A stretch of DNA of 64,000 nt from Palsa-661 sp035535015 (GTDB lineage: Bacteria; Actinomycetota; Acidimicrobiia; Acidimicrobiales; UBA8190), in NCBI GenBank assembly GCA_035535015.1, contig DATLQU010000026.1, positions 62,001 through 126,000 on the forward strand. The letters run 5' to 3'. Below the pieces are notes generated by a model. That model was not told the DNA's origin, ran no database searches, and was given only the letters and a program-made list of their open reading frames with translations. Made by a program: the position numbers and the translations under genes. Of this stretch, positions 1 through 7,351 are shown piece by piece. Every line of letters starts with the position of its first letter. The stretch's first letter is position 1.

Positions 1-473
1 TGGCGCTGGTCGATGGGGTGGGGTCGGGCGAACCAATCGGCCAATTGATCCCGGAGTGGCTCCAGTCGTTCGCGCAAGCTGACCAGAGTCTCAGGGCCGG
101 GGACATCGGGCATGGGGGCCTGGTGGACGAAGTCACCGTCTTCGTCCACCTGGAAGGAGGTCTGCATGTTGAAGATGGCCTGGCCGTGCTGGATGGCCAC
201 CACCCGTCGGGTGGTGAAGGACCGCCCGTCGCGGATGCGGTCGACCTCGTAGAGGATGGGGACGTTCGGGTCCCCGGGGCGCAGGAAATACGAGTGCAGG
301 GAGTGGACCCGGCCCCGTTCGACCGTCCGTCCGGCCGCCATCAGCGCCTGAGCCGCCACCTGCCCCCCGAAGACGCGTTGGCGGTGCTCGTCGGGGCTGA
401 CGCCCCGGAAGATATTGACCTCGATGGGCTCGATGTCGAGCAATTTGACGAGGAAGTCCAGGGCGTCGCTCAC
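1..473 (-). CDS. tesB: Acyl-CoA thioesterase II, partial (C-terminus beyond window)
   Basis: The reverse strand encodes the first 157 residues of a TesB-type double-hotdog acyl-CoA thioesterase, which hydrolyses acyl-CoA to free acid and CoA. Visible family segments are DEHRQRVFGGQVAAQAL (about residues 26-42), then GRVHSLHSYFLRPGD and the VDRIRDGRSFTTRRVVAIQ strand of the first hotdog. The start is GTG: the ATG a few bases upstream runs straight into a stop. The second hotdog with the rest of the active site lies outside the window. It is divergent from the downstream glycosidase. The family call is firm; the substrate is unknown. Confidence 0.85.
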   Translation of the reverse strand, partial: MSDALDFLVKLLDIEPIEVNIFRGVSPDEHRQRVFGGQVAAQALMAAGRTVERGRVHSLHSYFLRPGDPNVPILYEVDRIRDGRSFTTRRVVAIQHGQAIFNMQTSFQVDEDGDFVHQAPMPDVPGPETLVSLRERLEPLRDQLADWFARPHPIDQR

Positions 474-557
474 AGGGACATCCTGACAGCGCCCGACAGG
501 GCTGGGCGAGACCGGGGTCGAAGGGCCCGGGAGGAGTCGGGGGCAACGGCTCGCCGC

Positions 558-563
558 TACGGT
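558..563 (+). promoter_or_regulatory. -10 element (TACGGT) for a probable leaderless transcript
   Basis: TACGGT fits the actinobacterial -10 pattern TANNNT and ends exactly 7 nt before the ATG of the GH1 gene. This would place the transcription start at or next to the A of ATG. There is no ribosome binding site in front of the gene and no clear -35. The same spacing recurs at several other genes in the window. Confidence 0.4.
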
Positions 564-570
564 TTCGGCC

Positions 571-1755
571 ATGCCGACGGCCCCCTTTCCCGATGGATTC
601 CTGTGGGGAGCGGCCTCGGCCGCCCACCAGATCGAGGGCGGAAACGTCAACAACAACTGGTGGCAGTTCGAACACATGCCCGGGACACCATGCGCAGTGT
701 CCAGTGGGGACGCATGCGACTCGTGGCACCGGTGGCCCGAGGATCTGGATCTGCTGGCGTCGCTCGGTTTCGGCGCCTACCGCTTCTCCATCGAATGGAG
801 CCGGATCGAACCGGAGCAGGACGAGTGGTCGGCGGCCAGCCTCGAGCACTATCGCCGGCAATGCGCCGCCTGCTGGGAACGCGGCCTCGTCCCCCTGGTC
901 ACGTTTCACCATTTCACGACCCCGGCCTGGCTGACCGCCCGCGGCGGGTGGGAAGCGGCGGACGCGCCGGAACGCTTCGCCCGCTTCTGCGAGCGTGCCG
1001 TGGCGCATCTGGGCGACCTGGTCGGCTGGGGGTGCACCATCAACGAGCCCAACATCGTGGCCTTCATGGGCTATCTGGCCGGGATCTTCCCGCCGGCGGT
1101 GCGCGACTCCGAGCGTCGGCGGGCGGTGAACGACGCGCTGTGCCGGGCCCACCGGTTGGCGACCGATGCCCTGCGCGCCGGTCGGGGGGAATTCCCGGTC
1201 GGGTTGACCCTGTCGATGACCGACTATCAGGCGGTCGACGACGGTGACGGCCAGCGGGACCGGATACGGCGGTCGATGGAAGACGTCTTTCTCGAGGCCA
1301 CCACGGGCGACGATTTCATCGGGGTCCAGTGCTATACCCGGATGCGGGTCGGACCCGAGGGCGCCCTGCCGGCCGAGGAAGGGGTGGCGCTCACCCAGAT
1401 GGGGTACGAGTACTGGCCCCAGTCACTCGAAGCCGTGGTCAGGCGGGCCTGGGACGTCACCGGCGGCATCCCCGTCGTCGTCACGGAGTCGGGCATCGGC
1501 ACGGCCACCGACGCCGAGAGGATCGCCTATGTGACCGAGGCACTGGCCGGAGTGCGCCGATGCCTCGACGACGCCATCGACGTCCGGGGCTACGTGTACT
1601 GGAGCCTGCTCGACAATTTCGAATGGGTCCTGGGGTACGCGCCGACCTTCGGACTGGTGGCCGTGGACCGGGAGACCTTCGAACGACGCCCCAAGCCCAG
1701 CGCATCATGGTTGGGCGCCGTGGCTCGGGCCAATGCCGTCGAAGTCCCCGGATGA
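571..1755 (+). CDS. GH1 family beta-glycosidase
   Basis: A 394-aa retaining beta-glycosidase of family GH1 (beta-glucosidase type), probably cytoplasmic as there is no signal peptide. It begins with the GH1 signature FPDGFLWGAASAAHQIEGG near residue 6. The acid/base glutamate is E159 in TINEPN and the nucleophile is E306 in VVTESGIG. The usual motif there is TENG, so S replaces N. SLLDNFEW, which lines the sugar-binding pocket, is near residue 345. At 394 aa it is shorter than the common 440-460 aa, mostly through shorter loops. The aglycone is unknown. It is a single gene, divergent from tesB, with no sugar transporter beside it. Confidence 0.92.
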   Translation: MPTAPFPDGFLWGAASAAHQIEGGNVNNNWWQFEHMPGTPCAVSSGDACDSWHRWPEDLDLLASLGFGAYRFSIEWSRIEPEQDEWSAASLEHYRRQCAACWERGLVPLVTFHHFTTPAWLTARGGWEAADAPERFARFCERAVAHLGDLVGWGCTINEPNIVAFMGYLAGIFPPAVRDSERRRAVNDALCRAHRLATDALRAGRGEFPVGLTLSMTDYQAVDDGDGQRDRIRRSMEDVFLEATTGDDFIGVQCYTRMRVGPEGALPAEEGVALTQMGYEYWPQSLEAVVRRAWDVTGGIPVVVTESGIGTATDAERIAYVTEALAGVRRCLDDAIDVRGYVYWSLLDNFEWVLGYAPTFGLVAVDRETFERRPKPSASWLGAVARANAVEVPG

Positions 1756-1786
1756 GGGTGGCCAGCCGCCCACCTGACGCTCCGGG

Positions 1787-1792
1787 TAGATT
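1787..1792 (+). promoter_or_regulatory. -10 element (TAGATT), leaderless type
   Basis: TAGATT matches TANNNT and ends 7 nt before the ATG of the GtrA-like gene, so the transcript would start at the ATG. No Shine-Dalgarno sequence competes with this reading. No convincing -35 is seen. Confidence 0.4.
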
Positions 1793-1799
1793 GGCGGGG

Positions 1800-2297
1800 A
1801 TGTCTGCTCTCGTGGTGCGCCTCTGGCGCCTCTACCACACCCCCCAAGGCAAGAAGATGTTCCGGTACACCATGGTGTCGGTCATCTCCACCCTCGTCTC
1901 GGTGACCGTCCTTGGTCTCGTCTACGGGGTGTTCCAGTGGTGGACCGAGGTGCCGAGCACCCTGTTCGCCAATGTGGTGGCGACGGTGCCCTCGTACTAC
2001 TTGAACCGCTCCTGGGCCTGGGGCAAGAGCGGGCGGTCGCACATCCGACGCGAGGTTCTTCCCTTCTGGGGCCTCTCCATTGCCGGCATGTTGCTCTCGA
2101 TCCTCACCTCGACCGAGGCCCGCAATATCGGGATCGCCCATTTCGAACATCACCACACGATCCGCACCGTGCTCGTCCTGGGCGCCAACCTCATGGCCTT
2201 CGGCGTGTTGTGGGTGGTGAAGTTCCTCGTCTTCAACCGGCTTTTCCACGTCAAGCCGGTGGACGAGGATGCCGAGCTGGTGGACGTCAGTCCCTGA
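1800..2297 (+). CDS. GtrA-like small membrane protein
   Basis: A 165-aa integral membrane protein of the GtrA/DPMS family. These four-helix proteins are associated with flipping or handling polyprenyl-linked sugars for cell-wall and glycan assembly. The start chosen gives the usual family N-terminus: a short basic cytoplasmic stretch, then helix 1 around VSVISTLVSVTVLGLVYGVF. The conserved small loop with YYLNRSWAWGKSGRS follows helix 2 and is typical of GtrA proteins. Two more hydrophobic segments lie near residues 88-100 and 125-150. It overlaps the convergent yajQ by 11 nt. The substrate cannot be read from the sequence. Confidence 0.8.
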   Translation: MSALVVRLWRLYHTPQGKKMFRYTMVSVISTLVSVTVLGLVYGVFQWWTEVPSTLFANVVATVPSYYLNRSWAWGKSGRSHIRREVLPFWGLSIAGMLLSILTSTEARNIGIAHFEHHHTIRTVLVLGANLMAFGVLWVVKFLVFNRLFHVKPVDEDAELVDVSP

Positions 2298-2775
2298 AGT
2301 TGGTGAACTGCAGGGGGATGCCGAAGTCCTCTTCCTTGAGCGCCTGGATGACCGCCTGGAGGTCGTCACGCTTCTTGCCGGAGACCCGCAGCTGATCGCC
2401 CTGCGTCTGCGAGGACACACCCTTGGCCGCATGGTCCTTGATGAACTTGTTGATCTTCTTGGCGTGATCGGAGGAGACCCCGGCATGGACGGCGATCTTC
2501 TGGCGCACGGCGCCCTTCGAGGCTTCCTCGATCTTCCCCGCCTCCAACGCCTTCAGCGACACCTGGCGCCGGACGAGCTTTTCTTCGAGAACCTGGTGGA
2601 GGGCGCGCAGTCGGTCCTCCGTCGACGAGCGCAGCACCATTTCCGTGTCGCTCAGGTCGATCTCGGAATCGGTCCCTTTGAAGTCGAACCGGGTCCCCGC
2701 TTCACGGTTGGCCTGGTCGACGGCGTTGCGGACCTCTTGCATGTCAACCTCGGACACGACGTCGAACGTCGGCAT
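2287..2775 (-). CDS. yajQ: YajQ family nucleotide-binding protein
   Basis: A 162-aa protein of the YajQ (UPF0234) family, small cytoplasmic proteins with two ferredoxin-like folds that bind nucleotides. Some proteobacterial members bind cyclic di-GMP. It starts MPTFDVVSEVDMQEVRNAVD and keeps the family landmarks TRFDFKGTDSEI (residues 30-41), LEAGKIEEASKGAVRQKI and QGDQLRVSGKKRDDLQAVIQ. It ends with the standard FGIPLQFTNFRD. Length is normal. It converges on and overlaps the end of the GtrA-like gene. The role in this organism is not known. Confidence 0.9.
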   Translation of the reverse strand: MPTFDVVSEVDMQEVRNAVDQANREAGTRFDFKGTDSEIDLSDTEMVLRSSTEDRLRALHQVLEEKLVRRQVSLKALEAGKIEEASKGAVRQKIAVHAGVSSDHAKKINKFIKDHAAKGVSSQTQGDQLRVSGKKRDDLQAVIQALKEEDFGIPLQFTNFRD

Positions 2776-2782
2776 GCGGGCC

Positions 2783-2788
2783 ACCATA
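2783..2788 (-). promoter_or_regulatory. -10 element (TATGGT), leaderless type, for yajQ
   Basis: On the reverse strand TATGGT ends 7 nt before the yajQ ATG, the same arrangement as at the two genes to the left. A -35 is not obvious. Confidence 0.4.
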
Positions 2789-2891
2789 GTCAGCGGGCAT
2801 CGGGGTCCGCCCGCTGGCTCGGCGTCGTCTCCGGCCGGCGCCGAGCCTGCGGTTCCGAGCCGACCGTGGCCGCGGTATCGTCTCGCCCCGC

Positions 2892-2976
2892 GGGTCGGTG
2901 CCCGAGTGGCCAAAGGGAGCAGGCTGTAAACCTGCCGGCATTGCCTTCGAAGGTTCAAATCCTTCCCGGCCCACCA
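2892..2976 (+). tRNA. tRNA-Tyr (GTA)
   Basis: An 85-nt class II tRNA with encoded CCA. The 7-bp acceptor pairs GGGTCGG with CCGGCCC (one G-U). The anticodon stem GCAGG/CCTGC encloses loop CTGTAAA with anticodon GTA at 2926-2928. A long variable arm follows, and the T arm is GAAGG TTCAAAT CCTTC. It stands alone between yajQ (reverse) and the mannosyltransferase gene. Confidence 0.95.
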
Positions 2977-3038
2977 ATGGGGGTCGCCCCACTGCTCGGT
3001 GGGGCGCCCACCGAGGTCGACGTGCCCCCCGGGGCGAC

Positions 3039-3066
3039 TTGTCAGACGTCGGCTTTTCGTTACAAT
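3039..3066 (+). promoter_or_regulatory. Sigma-A type promoter TTGTCA-16-TACAAT
   Basis: TTGTCA (3039-3044) and TACAAT (3061-3066) are 16 nt apart and close to the housekeeping consensus. Transcription would begin near 3073, giving a leader of roughly 125 nt before the mannosyltransferase gene. The promoter lies 60 nt behind tRNA-Tyr. Confidence 0.6.
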
Positions 3067-3199
3067 GACGTTACGAACGTCCCGCGAATCGATCCGCGGC
3101 AGAAAAACGGGCAGTCTCCAAAAACGGGCAGTCTCCGGTGAATCTCCGGAGGTCTACGAGCGGCCCTGCACGAACCCCCACGTGACGAGGACCGAGACA

Positions 3200-4924
3200 A
3201 TGGGTGTAGAGGAGCGGGTGGTCGCCCAAGAGCGCGACGCCGCGCCCGGGCACGCCTCCGTGCTGGTTCGGGTTCTCGACCGCTTGTCGGTGTGGGACGA
3301 GGCCGTACGGTCGCGATGGCCGTTCTCCTCCCTGGTCGGCGCCGATGTCTCTCCCGATGCCACCGGTGACAGCTCCCACCTGCTCTTGCGACCGGCCATC
3401 CTCGGTTTTCTGGCCATCTGCGCCATCACCGCCGGCGTGGCCCAGCAGCAGTCGCCCTTCACCTTGAAGGCGCCCGGAGCCTGGTTCTTCGGCGTGCCCA
3501 GCGCCTCGGCGGCCACATCGGCGTTCAAACACCCCACCACCGGTCTGTTCTTCGGCCTGGTGGCGGTGTACGGGGGCCTCGTCCTTCTGATGCGGGTCTG
3601 GTACGGCCTGATCAGGAGCCTGTCGCAACGTCCCGGTGTCCCGGTCCGCAAGATCATGGCCGTCTTCGCCCTCTGGATCCTCCCCCTGCTCATCGTCGCC
3701 CCGCTGTTCAGCCGTGACGTCTACAGCTACGCGGCTCAGGGCGAGATGATGAGCCACCACATCAGCCCCTATCACTACGGTCCCGGTGTTCTCGGGGCGG
3801 CCCCTTCGGTGAATCTCGTCGACCCCCTCTGGTTGAACACCCCGGCCCCTTACGGGCCGCTCTTCATGCAGATCGACGGCACGCTGACCAGCGCCTCTCT
3901 GCACCACGAGCTGGTCGACGTGATCCTCTTGCGCCTTCTGGCCATCGGTGGAGTGGGATTGATGGCGCTGGGTGTGGCCAGCCTGGCCCGCAGCCACCGG
4001 CGAGATCCGGCCTACGTCCTGACGCTCGCCATCTTGAACCCGGTGACGGTCTTACACCTCGTGGGGGGCGCCCATAACGACGCCCTGATGCTCGGCCTCC
4101 TCGTCTGCGGCATCGCCGTGGCCCGTCGGGGGAGACCGGTGGCCGGCATCGTGCTCTGCGCGCTGGCCACCGCCGTCAAGGTTCCCGCCGCCATCGGCAT
4201 CCTCTACGTCGGATGGGAATGGATGGGAGCCGGAATCCCCCTTCGAGCCCGGATCCGCCCCCTTCTCACCGCCGGTCTGCTGTCGGCCGGCGTCATGGGT
4301 GCGTTATCCCTGGTCACAGGCCTGGGATGGACCTGGGTCCTCAACCTGGGAGCGCCCGGGACGGTCCGGTCGTGGGTGGCCCCGGCCACCGGAGCGGGAA
4401 TCGTGCTGACCGACGCCGCCCACCTGGTCGGGATCGGGGCTCCCTTGCACACGATGCTGACCGTGACGCGGGCGATCGGCCTGTGCGGGGCCCTCGGCGC
4501 CGGCCTGTGGTTTCTGTGGCGGTCGGAGAGGATCGGTTCTCTGCAGGCCATGGGCCTGACCCTTCTGCTGGTGGTGACCCTCGGACCGGTGGTCCAGCCC
4601 TGGTACCTCTCGTGGGGCCTGGTCCTGCTCGCCCCGGTGGCGCAAGGCAAGATCAGGTCTCTCATCATCGGTTTGTCCATCGCCTCGGCTTTCATCGGGC
4701 TGCCGGGCGGAAGCAAGCTCTTGAGCCTCCTGCTCCAGGCCGATCCGTTGCAGGTGGCCGTGGCACTGCTCGTCTGCCTGGCCATCTTCACGGTGCCCCT
4801 CACCCCCCTGCAGCGCCAACGCCTGCTCATCCACTGGAGGAGCCGTCGCGGCGGCGGCCCCGGCCGGGGTTCGGGACCGCAGCTGGGCGACGCCCGTCCC
4901 GACCTCGACTATCTGGGCGTCTGA
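3200..4924 (+). CDS. mptB: MptB-like polyprenol-phosphomannose alpha-1,6-mannosyltransferase
   Basis: A 574-aa multi-spanning GT-C glycosyltransferase. MptB/MptA enzymes transfer mannose from polyprenol phosphomannose to extend the alpha-1,6-mannan core of lipoglycans in actinobacteria. After about 65 hydrophilic residues come roughly a dozen hydrophobic helices. The first large periplasmic loop carries SRDVYSYAAQG, where the Asp is the likely catalytic acidic residue of the GT-C fold. ISPYHYGPG, PAPYGPLF and GGAHNDALMLGLL follow, all characteristic of this family. The C-terminus has VQPWYLSWGLVLLAP. The ATG at 3200 was chosen because upstream codons look non-coding and precede the likely promoter start. 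Acceptor specificity is inferred. Confidence 0.8.
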   Translation: MGVEERVVAQERDAAPGHASVLVRVLDRLSVWDEAVRSRWPFSSLVGADVSPDATGDSSHLLLRPAILGFLAICAITAGVAQQQSPFTLKAPGAWFFGVPSASAATSAFKHPTTGLFFGLVAVYGGLVLLMRVWYGLIRSLSQRPGVPVRKIMAVFALWILPLLIVAPLFSRDVYSYAAQGEMMSHHISPYHYGPGVLGAAPSVNLVDPLWLNTPAPYGPLFMQIDGTLTSASLHHELVDVILLRLLAIGGVGLMALGVASLARSHRRDPAYVLTLAILNPVTVLHLVGGAHNDALMLGLLVCGIAVARRGRPVAGIVLCALATAVKVPAAIGILYVGWEWMGAGIPLRARIRPLLTAGLLSAGVMGALSLVTGLGWTWVLNLGAPGTVRSWVAPATGAGIVLTDAAHLVGIGAPLHTMLTVTRAIGLCGALGAGLWFLWRSERIGSLQAMGLTLLLVVTLGPVVQPWYLSWGLVLLAPVAQGKIRSLIIGLSIASAFIGLPGGSKLLSLLLQADPLQVAVALLVCLAIFTVPLTPLQRQRLLIHWRSRRGGGPGRGSGPQLGDARPDLDYLGV

Positions 4925-4936
4925 CCGGACCGGTGC

Positions 4937-4971
4937 CCGGAGGATCAGGGGTTCCTCGGGCCGTCCTCCGG
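4937..4971. terminator. Inverted repeat between convergent genes, probable bidirectional terminator
   Basis: CCGGAGGA (4937-4944) and TCCTCCGG (4964-4971) are perfect complements around a 19-nt loop. It sits in the 52-nt gap between the ends of the mannosyltransferase and the reverse-strand acetyltransferase genes. There is no T-run, as is common in high-GC bacteria. Confidence 0.5.
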
Positions 4972-4976
4972 AAGCT

Positions 4977-5462
4977 CTAGAGCATCCGTTGGAGGATGGT
5001 CACGTCGATCCAGCGTCCGAATTTCCGGCCCACCTCATGTTCGATACCGACGAGGACGAATCCGCAGGCGCGGTGGAGGGCGATCGAGGGCTCGTTGTCG
5101 CCCGACGTGCGGGCGATGACCGTATGGAAGCCCTGGCGGGTGCCGAGATCGAGCAGCTCCTCGAGCAGCAGGCGGCCCACCCCCTGGCCCCGACGGTCGC
5201 CGGCCACGTAGACCGAGTCCTCCACGGTGGTCGAGTAGGCGGCGCGATCGCGAAACGGCGAAAGTGACCCGAAACCGGCCACGCCGGCGTCGTCGACGGC
5301 CACCACGGCGGGATGGACTCCCTGGTGGCGATCGATCCAGGCCAGTTGGTCGGCGTGGGTGCGGGGCTCGATGTCGAAGGTGACGGTGGACCCGGAGACC
5401 TCGGTGTTGTAGATGGCCCGAAGGGCTTCGGCGTCGCCCGGACGCGCCAGCCGGATGTCCAT
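4977..5462 (-). CDS. GNAT N-acetyltransferase, phosphinothricin acetyltransferase-like
   Basis: A 161-aa single-domain GNAT enzyme using acetyl-CoA. The N-terminus MDIRLARPGDAEALRAIYN and the STVTFDIEPRT segment are typical of the Bar/Pat/MddA branch. That branch acetylates phosphinothricin, methionine sulfoximine and similar compounds. The acetyl-CoA pyrophosphate loop is RRGQGVG (about residues 90-96). The conserved NEPSIALHRACGFVLVG follows near residue 123. Substrate cannot be fixed from sequence; many relatives act on methionine derivatives. It faces the tRNA-Thr gene head to head. Confidence 0.85.
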   Translation of the reverse strand: MDIRLARPGDAEALRAIYNTEVSGSTVTFDIEPRTHADQLAWIDRHQGVHPAVVAVDDAGVAGFGSLSPFRDRAAYSTTVEDSVYVAGDRRGQGVGRLLLEELLDLGTRQGFHTVIARTSGDNEPSIALHRACGFVLVGIEHEVGRKFGRWIDVTILQRML

Positions 5463-5468
5463 CGGCTG

Positions 5469-5474
5469 ATCGTA
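5469..5474 (-). promoter_or_regulatory. -10 element (TACGAT), leaderless type, for the acetyltransferase
   Basis: On the reverse strand TACGAT ends 6 nt before the start codon, again consistent with transcription starting at the ATG. No -35 is evident. Confidence 0.35.
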
Positions 5475-5528
5475 CCGGCGGGTGGTCCGGGCTCCCGGCG
5501 GGCCCCGGGGAACGGGGACAGGCTCGAC

Positions 5529-5534
5529 TATGAT
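5529..5534 (+). promoter_or_regulatory. -10 element (TATGAT) for the tRNA-Thr/tRNA-Met/rpmG transcript
   Basis: TATGAT is five of six to consensus and lies 25 nt before the first base of tRNA-Thr. The -35 region is GC-rich and does not match TTGACA, so only the -10 is assigned. Confidence 0.4.
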
Positions 5535-5559
5535 TGTCCGGCGCGCAGGCGCTGTGTCG

Positions 5560-5632
5560 GCCCCCTTAGCTCAGTCGGCAGAGCACAGCCATGGTAAGGC
5601 TGGTGTCGTCGGTTCGATTCCGACAGGGGGCT
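5560..5632 (+). tRNA. tRNA-Thr (GGT)
   Basis: A 73-nt tRNA without encoded CCA. Acceptor GCCCCCT pairs with AGGGGGC. Anticodon stem CAGCC/GGCTG encloses loop ATGGTAA with GGT at 5593-5595. The T arm is GTCGG TTCGATT CCGAC. It lies only 4 nt from tRNA-Met and was probably co-transcribed with it. Confidence 0.95.
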
Positions 5633-5636
5633 CCCC

Positions 5637-5713
5637 GGCGGCGTAGCTCAGTCGGTCAGAGCACACGGCTCATAATCGTGGGGTCGCGGGTTCGAGTCCC
5701 GCCGCCGCTACCA
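5637..5713 (+). tRNA. tRNA-Met (CAT), elongator type
   Basis: A 77-nt tRNA with encoded CCA. Acceptor GGCGGCG pairs with CGCCGCT (G-U at position 1-72). Anticodon CAT is at 5671-5673 in loop CTCATAA. The first pair and the lack of the three G-C pairs in the anticodon stem argue against initiator tRNA. The body resembles actinobacterial elongator tRNA-Met rather than tRNA-Ile2. It is followed by rpmG, a usual arrangement. Confidence 0.93.
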
Positions 5714-5785
5714 GGGCAGATAGATATCAGGGCCAGGCACGGCCGGGCCCATCCAGGGGTGCCCGGAGGAGGAAGGACAAGGCGA

Positions 5786-5950
5786 ATGGCGAAGAACGAG
5801 AAACGAGTCCAGGTGACGCTGGCCTGCGAGGTCTGCAAGCGGCGGAACTACATCACCATGAAGAACAAGCAGAACGACCGTGAGCGGATCGAAATGAACA
5901 AGTTCTGCCGTTGGGACCGCAAGCACACGGTCCACAAGGAGACCCGCTGA
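5786..5950 (+). CDS. rpmG: 50S ribosomal protein L33
   Basis: A 54-aa L33, a small protein of the large subunit near the E site. It has the expected core TLACEVCKRRNYITMKNK and the C-terminal KHTVHKETR. Zinc-binding L33 proteins have two CxxC pairs. Here the first is intact (C14, C17), but the second reads CRWD, with C41 kept and Asp at the position of the fourth Cys. Zinc binding may therefore be altered or use three Cys plus Asp. A good ribosome binding site (GGAGGAAGGA) lies about 10 nt upstream. It follows tRNA-Met. Confidence 0.95.
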   Translation: MAKNEKRVQVTLACEVCKRRNYITMKNKQNDRERIEMNKFCRWDRKHTVHKETR

Positions 5951-6109
5951 CGAATGGGGTGGCCTGAGCGCCGCCTCCACCCTCGTTTCCCGTCCGCTCC
6001 CCCTGGCCCGGCACCGAAATGGGCGTCGGCAGGCCAGGCGTGCCGGATGGTAATCTGGCCGCTCGACCCGCGAGGCCGGACGGTCGGTGACGGCCGTCCC
6101 GGCCACCGT

Positions 6110-6185
6110 AGGGCAGTAGCTCAATTGGTAGAGCCCTGGTCTCCAAAACCAGTGGTTGGGGGTTCGAGTCCCTCCTGCCCTGCCA
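6110..6185 (+). tRNA. tRNA-Trp (CCA)
   Basis: A 76-nt tRNA with encoded CCA tail. Acceptor AGGGCAG pairs with CTGCCCT. Anticodon stem CTGGT/ACCAG holds loop CTCCAAA with anticodon CCA at 6143-6145. The T arm is GGGGG TTCGAGT CCCTC. tRNA-Trp directly before secE-nusG is the standard bacterial arrangement. Confidence 0.96.
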
Positions 6186-6216
6186 ATCAGCTGTCCGTCG
6201 AAAGGCGAATCAGATC

Positions 6217-6531
6217 GTGAACCGAGAGATGAAGCGGATGATGCAGCGGCAGGGCCAGGTCGAGGCCGATGGCTCGCCCGCGGCCCAACAGACGGCACCA
6301 CCGCGTTCGCGCCCGGACCGGCCGGCCAAGTCCGAACTGAGCCCACCCGCCCGTGTCGGGGAATTCGTCCGGGAGGTGCGGTCCGAGTTGCGCCAGGTGG
6401 CCTGGCCCACCCGGCCCGAGGTGGCCAACTCGGCCACCGTCGTGTTCATCACCCTGGTGGTCCTGGTCTGTCTGATCTTCCTCTTGAATTACGCATTCTC
6501 GCACTCGATCTCCTGGCTCTACAGCGCATGA
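6217..6531 (+). CDS. secE: Preprotein translocase subunit SecE
   Basis: A 104-aa SecE, which clamps the two halves of SecY (encoded at 36816) in the membrane. The first 45 residues are a polar tail rich in Gln, Pro and Arg. Then come the amphipathic helix RVGEFVREVRSELRQVAWPT, with the conserved KVxWP-type motif, and a single transmembrane helix (about residues 73-95). The start is GTG. Its stop overlaps the nusG ATG by 4 nt (ATGA), so the two are probably translated together. Confidence 0.95.
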   Translation: MNREMKRMMQRQGQVEADGSPAAQQTAPPRSRPDRPAKSELSPPARVGEFVREVRSELRQVAWPTRPEVANSATVVFITLVVLVCLIFLLNYAFSHSISWLYSA

Positions 6532-7334
6532 CCGCCGTCGAATTCGGAGACGACGTGGAGCAGCCGGCGGGCGGCGGGGCCGATGTGGGCGACGGGGCGG
6601 CCGAGAGTCTCACCGATACGGACGTGGGCACGGACGCGGTCGACACCGACGCATCCGGGGTCGATGTCGTCGACGGGGAATCTGCCGATGCCCCTGTGGT
6701 GGCGACCTCGTTCGGCGCCGGCTACGAGTACACGCGTGACGACGAGGACGAAGACGAGGAGCCGGTGGTCCTCGAGAGCCCCTACGACCGACCTGGTCGG
6801 TGGTTCGTGGTGCACACCTACGCCGGCTACGAGAACAAGGTGAAGTCGAACCTGCAGAGCCGGATCGTCTCCATGAACATGGAGGACAGGATCTTCGAGG
6901 TCGTCATTCCCATGGAGGACGTCGTCGAGTTCAAGAACGGCAAGAAGGTGGTCGTCCAGAAGAAGGTCTTCCCCGGTTACCTGCTGACCCGGTGCGACCT
7001 GGACGATGATTCGTGGTCGGTGATCCGCAACACTCCGGGTGTGACGGGGTTCGTGGGCCCCGGGACGAAGCCCACGCCTCTGTCGCGACGTGAGGTCGAG
7101 GGCATTCTGCAGGTTCCGCTGGTGAGCGGCGGAGTCGAACAGGTCAAGAAGTCCCGGCCGCGCCTCGAGTACGAAGAGGGCGAGACGGTGCGGGTCAAGG
7201 AGGGGCCGTTCGCGGACTTCTCCGGTCAGATCGACGAGATCAACGAGGACCAGCTGAAGCTGAAGGTGCTGGTCAACATCTTCGGCCGAGAGACACCCGT
7301 GGAACTCGAATTCAGCCAGGTCGCCAAGCTCTAG
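6528..7334 (+). CDS. nusG: Transcription termination/antitermination factor NusG
   Basis: A 268-aa NusG that binds the RNA polymerase clamp and influences pausing, Rho termination and coupling to the ribosome. The NGN domain begins near residue 91 (RWFVVHTYAGYENKVKSNL) and includes VFPGYLLTRCDLDDDSW. The KOW domain (about residues 215-262) has EGETVRVKEGPFADFSG. The first 90 residues are a strongly acidic, probably disordered extension with DDEDEDEEP. Acidic N-terminal extensions are common in actinobacterial NusG. The ATG overlaps the secE stop. Confidence 0.96.
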   Translation: MTAVEFGDDVEQPAGGGADVGDGAAESLTDTDVGTDAVDTDASGVDVVDGESADAPVVATSFGAGYEYTRDDEDEDEEPVVLESPYDRPGRWFVVHTYAGYENKVKSNLQSRIVSMNMEDRIFEVVIPMEDVVEFKNGKKVVVQKKVFPGYLLTRCDLDDDSWSVIRNTPGVTGFVGPGTKPTPLSRREVEGILQVPLVSGGVEQVKKSRPRLEYEEGETVRVKEGPFADFSGQIDEINEDQLKLKVLVNIFGRETPVELEFSQVAKL

Positions 7335-7351
7335 ATCCCAGGAGATCCACT

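Noticed and set aside
2999..3199. Upstream extension of the mannosyltransferase gene from 2999
   Set aside because: The added 67 residues are not hydrophobic or conserved and run through the likely promoter at 3039-3066.
5671..5673. tRNA with CAT anticodon as initiator tRNA or tRNA-Ile2
   Set aside because: It lacks the unpaired first base and G-C-rich anticodon stem of initiator tRNA, and its body matches elongator tRNA-Met better than tRNA-Ile2; a modification-based Ile identity cannot be fully excluded.
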